Shown here one piece after another: positions 7,448 through 7,607 of a stretch of DNA of 7,607 bases; positions within the stretch are counted from its first letter, which is position 1; each line of letters begins with the position of its first letter. Origin of the DNA: Microcaldota archaeon (lineage in GTDB: Archaea; Iainarchaeota; Iainarchaeia; Iainarchaeales; JAGVWC01). The stretch is from positions 1 to 7,607 of the forward strand of contig JAHJAQ010000042.1 in the NCBI GenBank assembly GCA_018813975.1. The letters are read 5' to 3'. The notes beneath the pieces were generated by a model. It was not told the origin of the DNA, searched no databases, and saw only the letters and a program-made list of their open reading frames with translations. The position numbers and the translations under genes are program-made.

Positions 7448-7474
7448 GCCCCATATAATACTATATATAGGGGC
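7448..7474 (+). terminator. GC-capped hairpin after the surface-protein operon
   Basis: GCCCC (7448-7452) pairs with GGGGC (7470-7474), and ATATA (7453-7457) with TATAT (7464-7468), with one bulged A and a 6-base loop. It starts 9 bases after the TAG at 7437-7439. No long T-run follows, so it may be a 3'-end processing or stabilising hairpin rather than an intrinsic terminator. Its A/T core also resembles TATA elements. Confidence 0.4.
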
Positions 7475-7475
7475 C

Positions 7476-7495
7476 AGCATTGGGCATAGAATGCT
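7476..7495 (+). repeat. inverted repeat AGCATT/AATGCT next to the TATA-like box
   Basis: AGCATT (7476-7481) is the exact reverse complement of AATGCT (7490-7495), with an 8-base spacer. It abuts the TATA-like TTTATAAT at 7495-7502. It could be an operator for a dimeric regulator covering the BRE/TATA region, a second 3'-end hairpin of the preceding operon, or chance. Confidence 0.4.
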
Positions 7496-7526
7496 TTATA
7501 ATCTGAACGCAACACTATTTATCTAT
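7490..7526 (+). promoter_or_regulatory. probable archaeal-type promoter (TATA box 7495-7502) for the gene at the right edge
   Basis: TTTATAAT is a good archaeal TATA-box match. Start of transcription about 25 bases downstream, near 7525, would leave a leader of about 45 bases that includes a strong Shine-Dalgarno site before the start at 7570. A second, weaker A/T element (CTATTTATC, about 7515-7523) lies downstream. No bacterial -35 is visible. Confidence 0.45.
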
Positions 7527-7556
7527 CAAATTTTAGCCTATAACACTCATTTTTGT

Positions 7557-7565
7557 GGTGGTGAT
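7557..7565 (+). promoter_or_regulatory. strong ribosome binding site favouring TTG 7570
   Basis: GGTGGTGAT differs at one base from GGAGGTGAT, the complement of the usual 16S rRNA 3' end. It ends 4 bases before TTG at 7570. The spacing fits TTG as the start, although three in-frame GTG codons (7555, 7558, 7561) overlap the site. Confidence 0.65.
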
Positions 7566-7569
7566 ACTA

Positions 7570-7607
7570 TTGAGCAAAGAGTCTAAAAGTGCTAAAACAG
7601 CGGAAAA
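7570..7607 (+). CDS. 5' end of an unidentified gene, runs off the window
   Basis: Only 12 complete codons are visible from TTG 7570, reading MSKESKSAKTAE with no stop. The Lys/Ser-rich, hydrophilic start suggests a cytosolic protein, but nothing can be said of family or function. The start is chosen from the ribosome binding site at 7557-7565. If a GTG at 7555-7563 is used instead, up to five residues (VVVIL) precede it. Its own promoter-like element upstream suggests transcription separate from the surface-protein operon. Confidence 0.5.
   Translation, partial: MSKESKSAKTAE

Noticed and set aside
7440..7586. Possible further readthrough of the TAG at 7437 (48 open codons to TAA 7584)
   Set aside because: It runs through the hairpins, the TATA-like box and the ribosome binding site of the next gene, and overlaps that gene's start. 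The open stretch is short enough to be chance, and NLCS is a plausible C-terminus.
1..7607. tRNA, rRNA, CRISPR array, insertion sequence or attachment site
   Set aside because: None seen by eye: the intergenic stretches are only about 130-140 bases and show no cloverleaf, regular repeat-spacer pattern, transposase or terminal inverted repeats.

Overview
The window most likely comes from an archaeon with a genome of low to moderate GC content. A DPANN lineage such as Diapherotrites/Iainarchaeota or a relative would fit. This placement is an inference. It rests on TATA-box-like elements at archaeal spacing with no bacterial -35 partner, Shine-Dalgarno sites close to GAGG and GGTGGTGAT, an ATGA gene overlap, an intergenic U-tract terminator, and the style of the two large exported proteins (long Ig-like repeat ectodomain, Cys-rich tandem units). 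No rRNA or marker gene is present to confirm it.

Layout, all genes on the + strand. (1) Positions 1-843 hold the C-terminal half of urocanate hydratase (hutU), open at the left window edge. (2) Positions 844-984 are intergenic: a T-rich terminator-like element followed by a TATA-like promoter. (3) Positions 985-4512 encode a 1175-residue protein with a short cytosolic N-terminus, one membrane segment and a very long outer part built mainly of beta-sandwich (carboxypeptidase-regulatory/Ig-like) repeats. (4) Positions 4509-6620 encode a 703-residue secreted Cys-rich protein whose start overlaps the previous stop (ATGA). (5) Positions 6621-7439 continue in the same frame directly after that TAA, with 272 further codons and no convincing start of their own. 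The second surface protein therefore appears to be one gene of about 976 codons interrupted by a single in-frame TAA. (6) Positions 7440-7569 are intergenic, with two adjacent hairpins, a TATA-like box and a strong ribosome binding site. (7) From about 7570 a new gene begins and runs off the right edge.

The two large genes look like one operon for a cell-surface assembly: an anchored Ig-repeat stalk plus a secreted disulfide-rich partner. This could be an adhesion or cell-contact structure, but no catalytic motif or established family name supports a specific function. The urocanase is a separate cytosolic catabolic enzyme and appears to be transcriptionally isolated from the operon.
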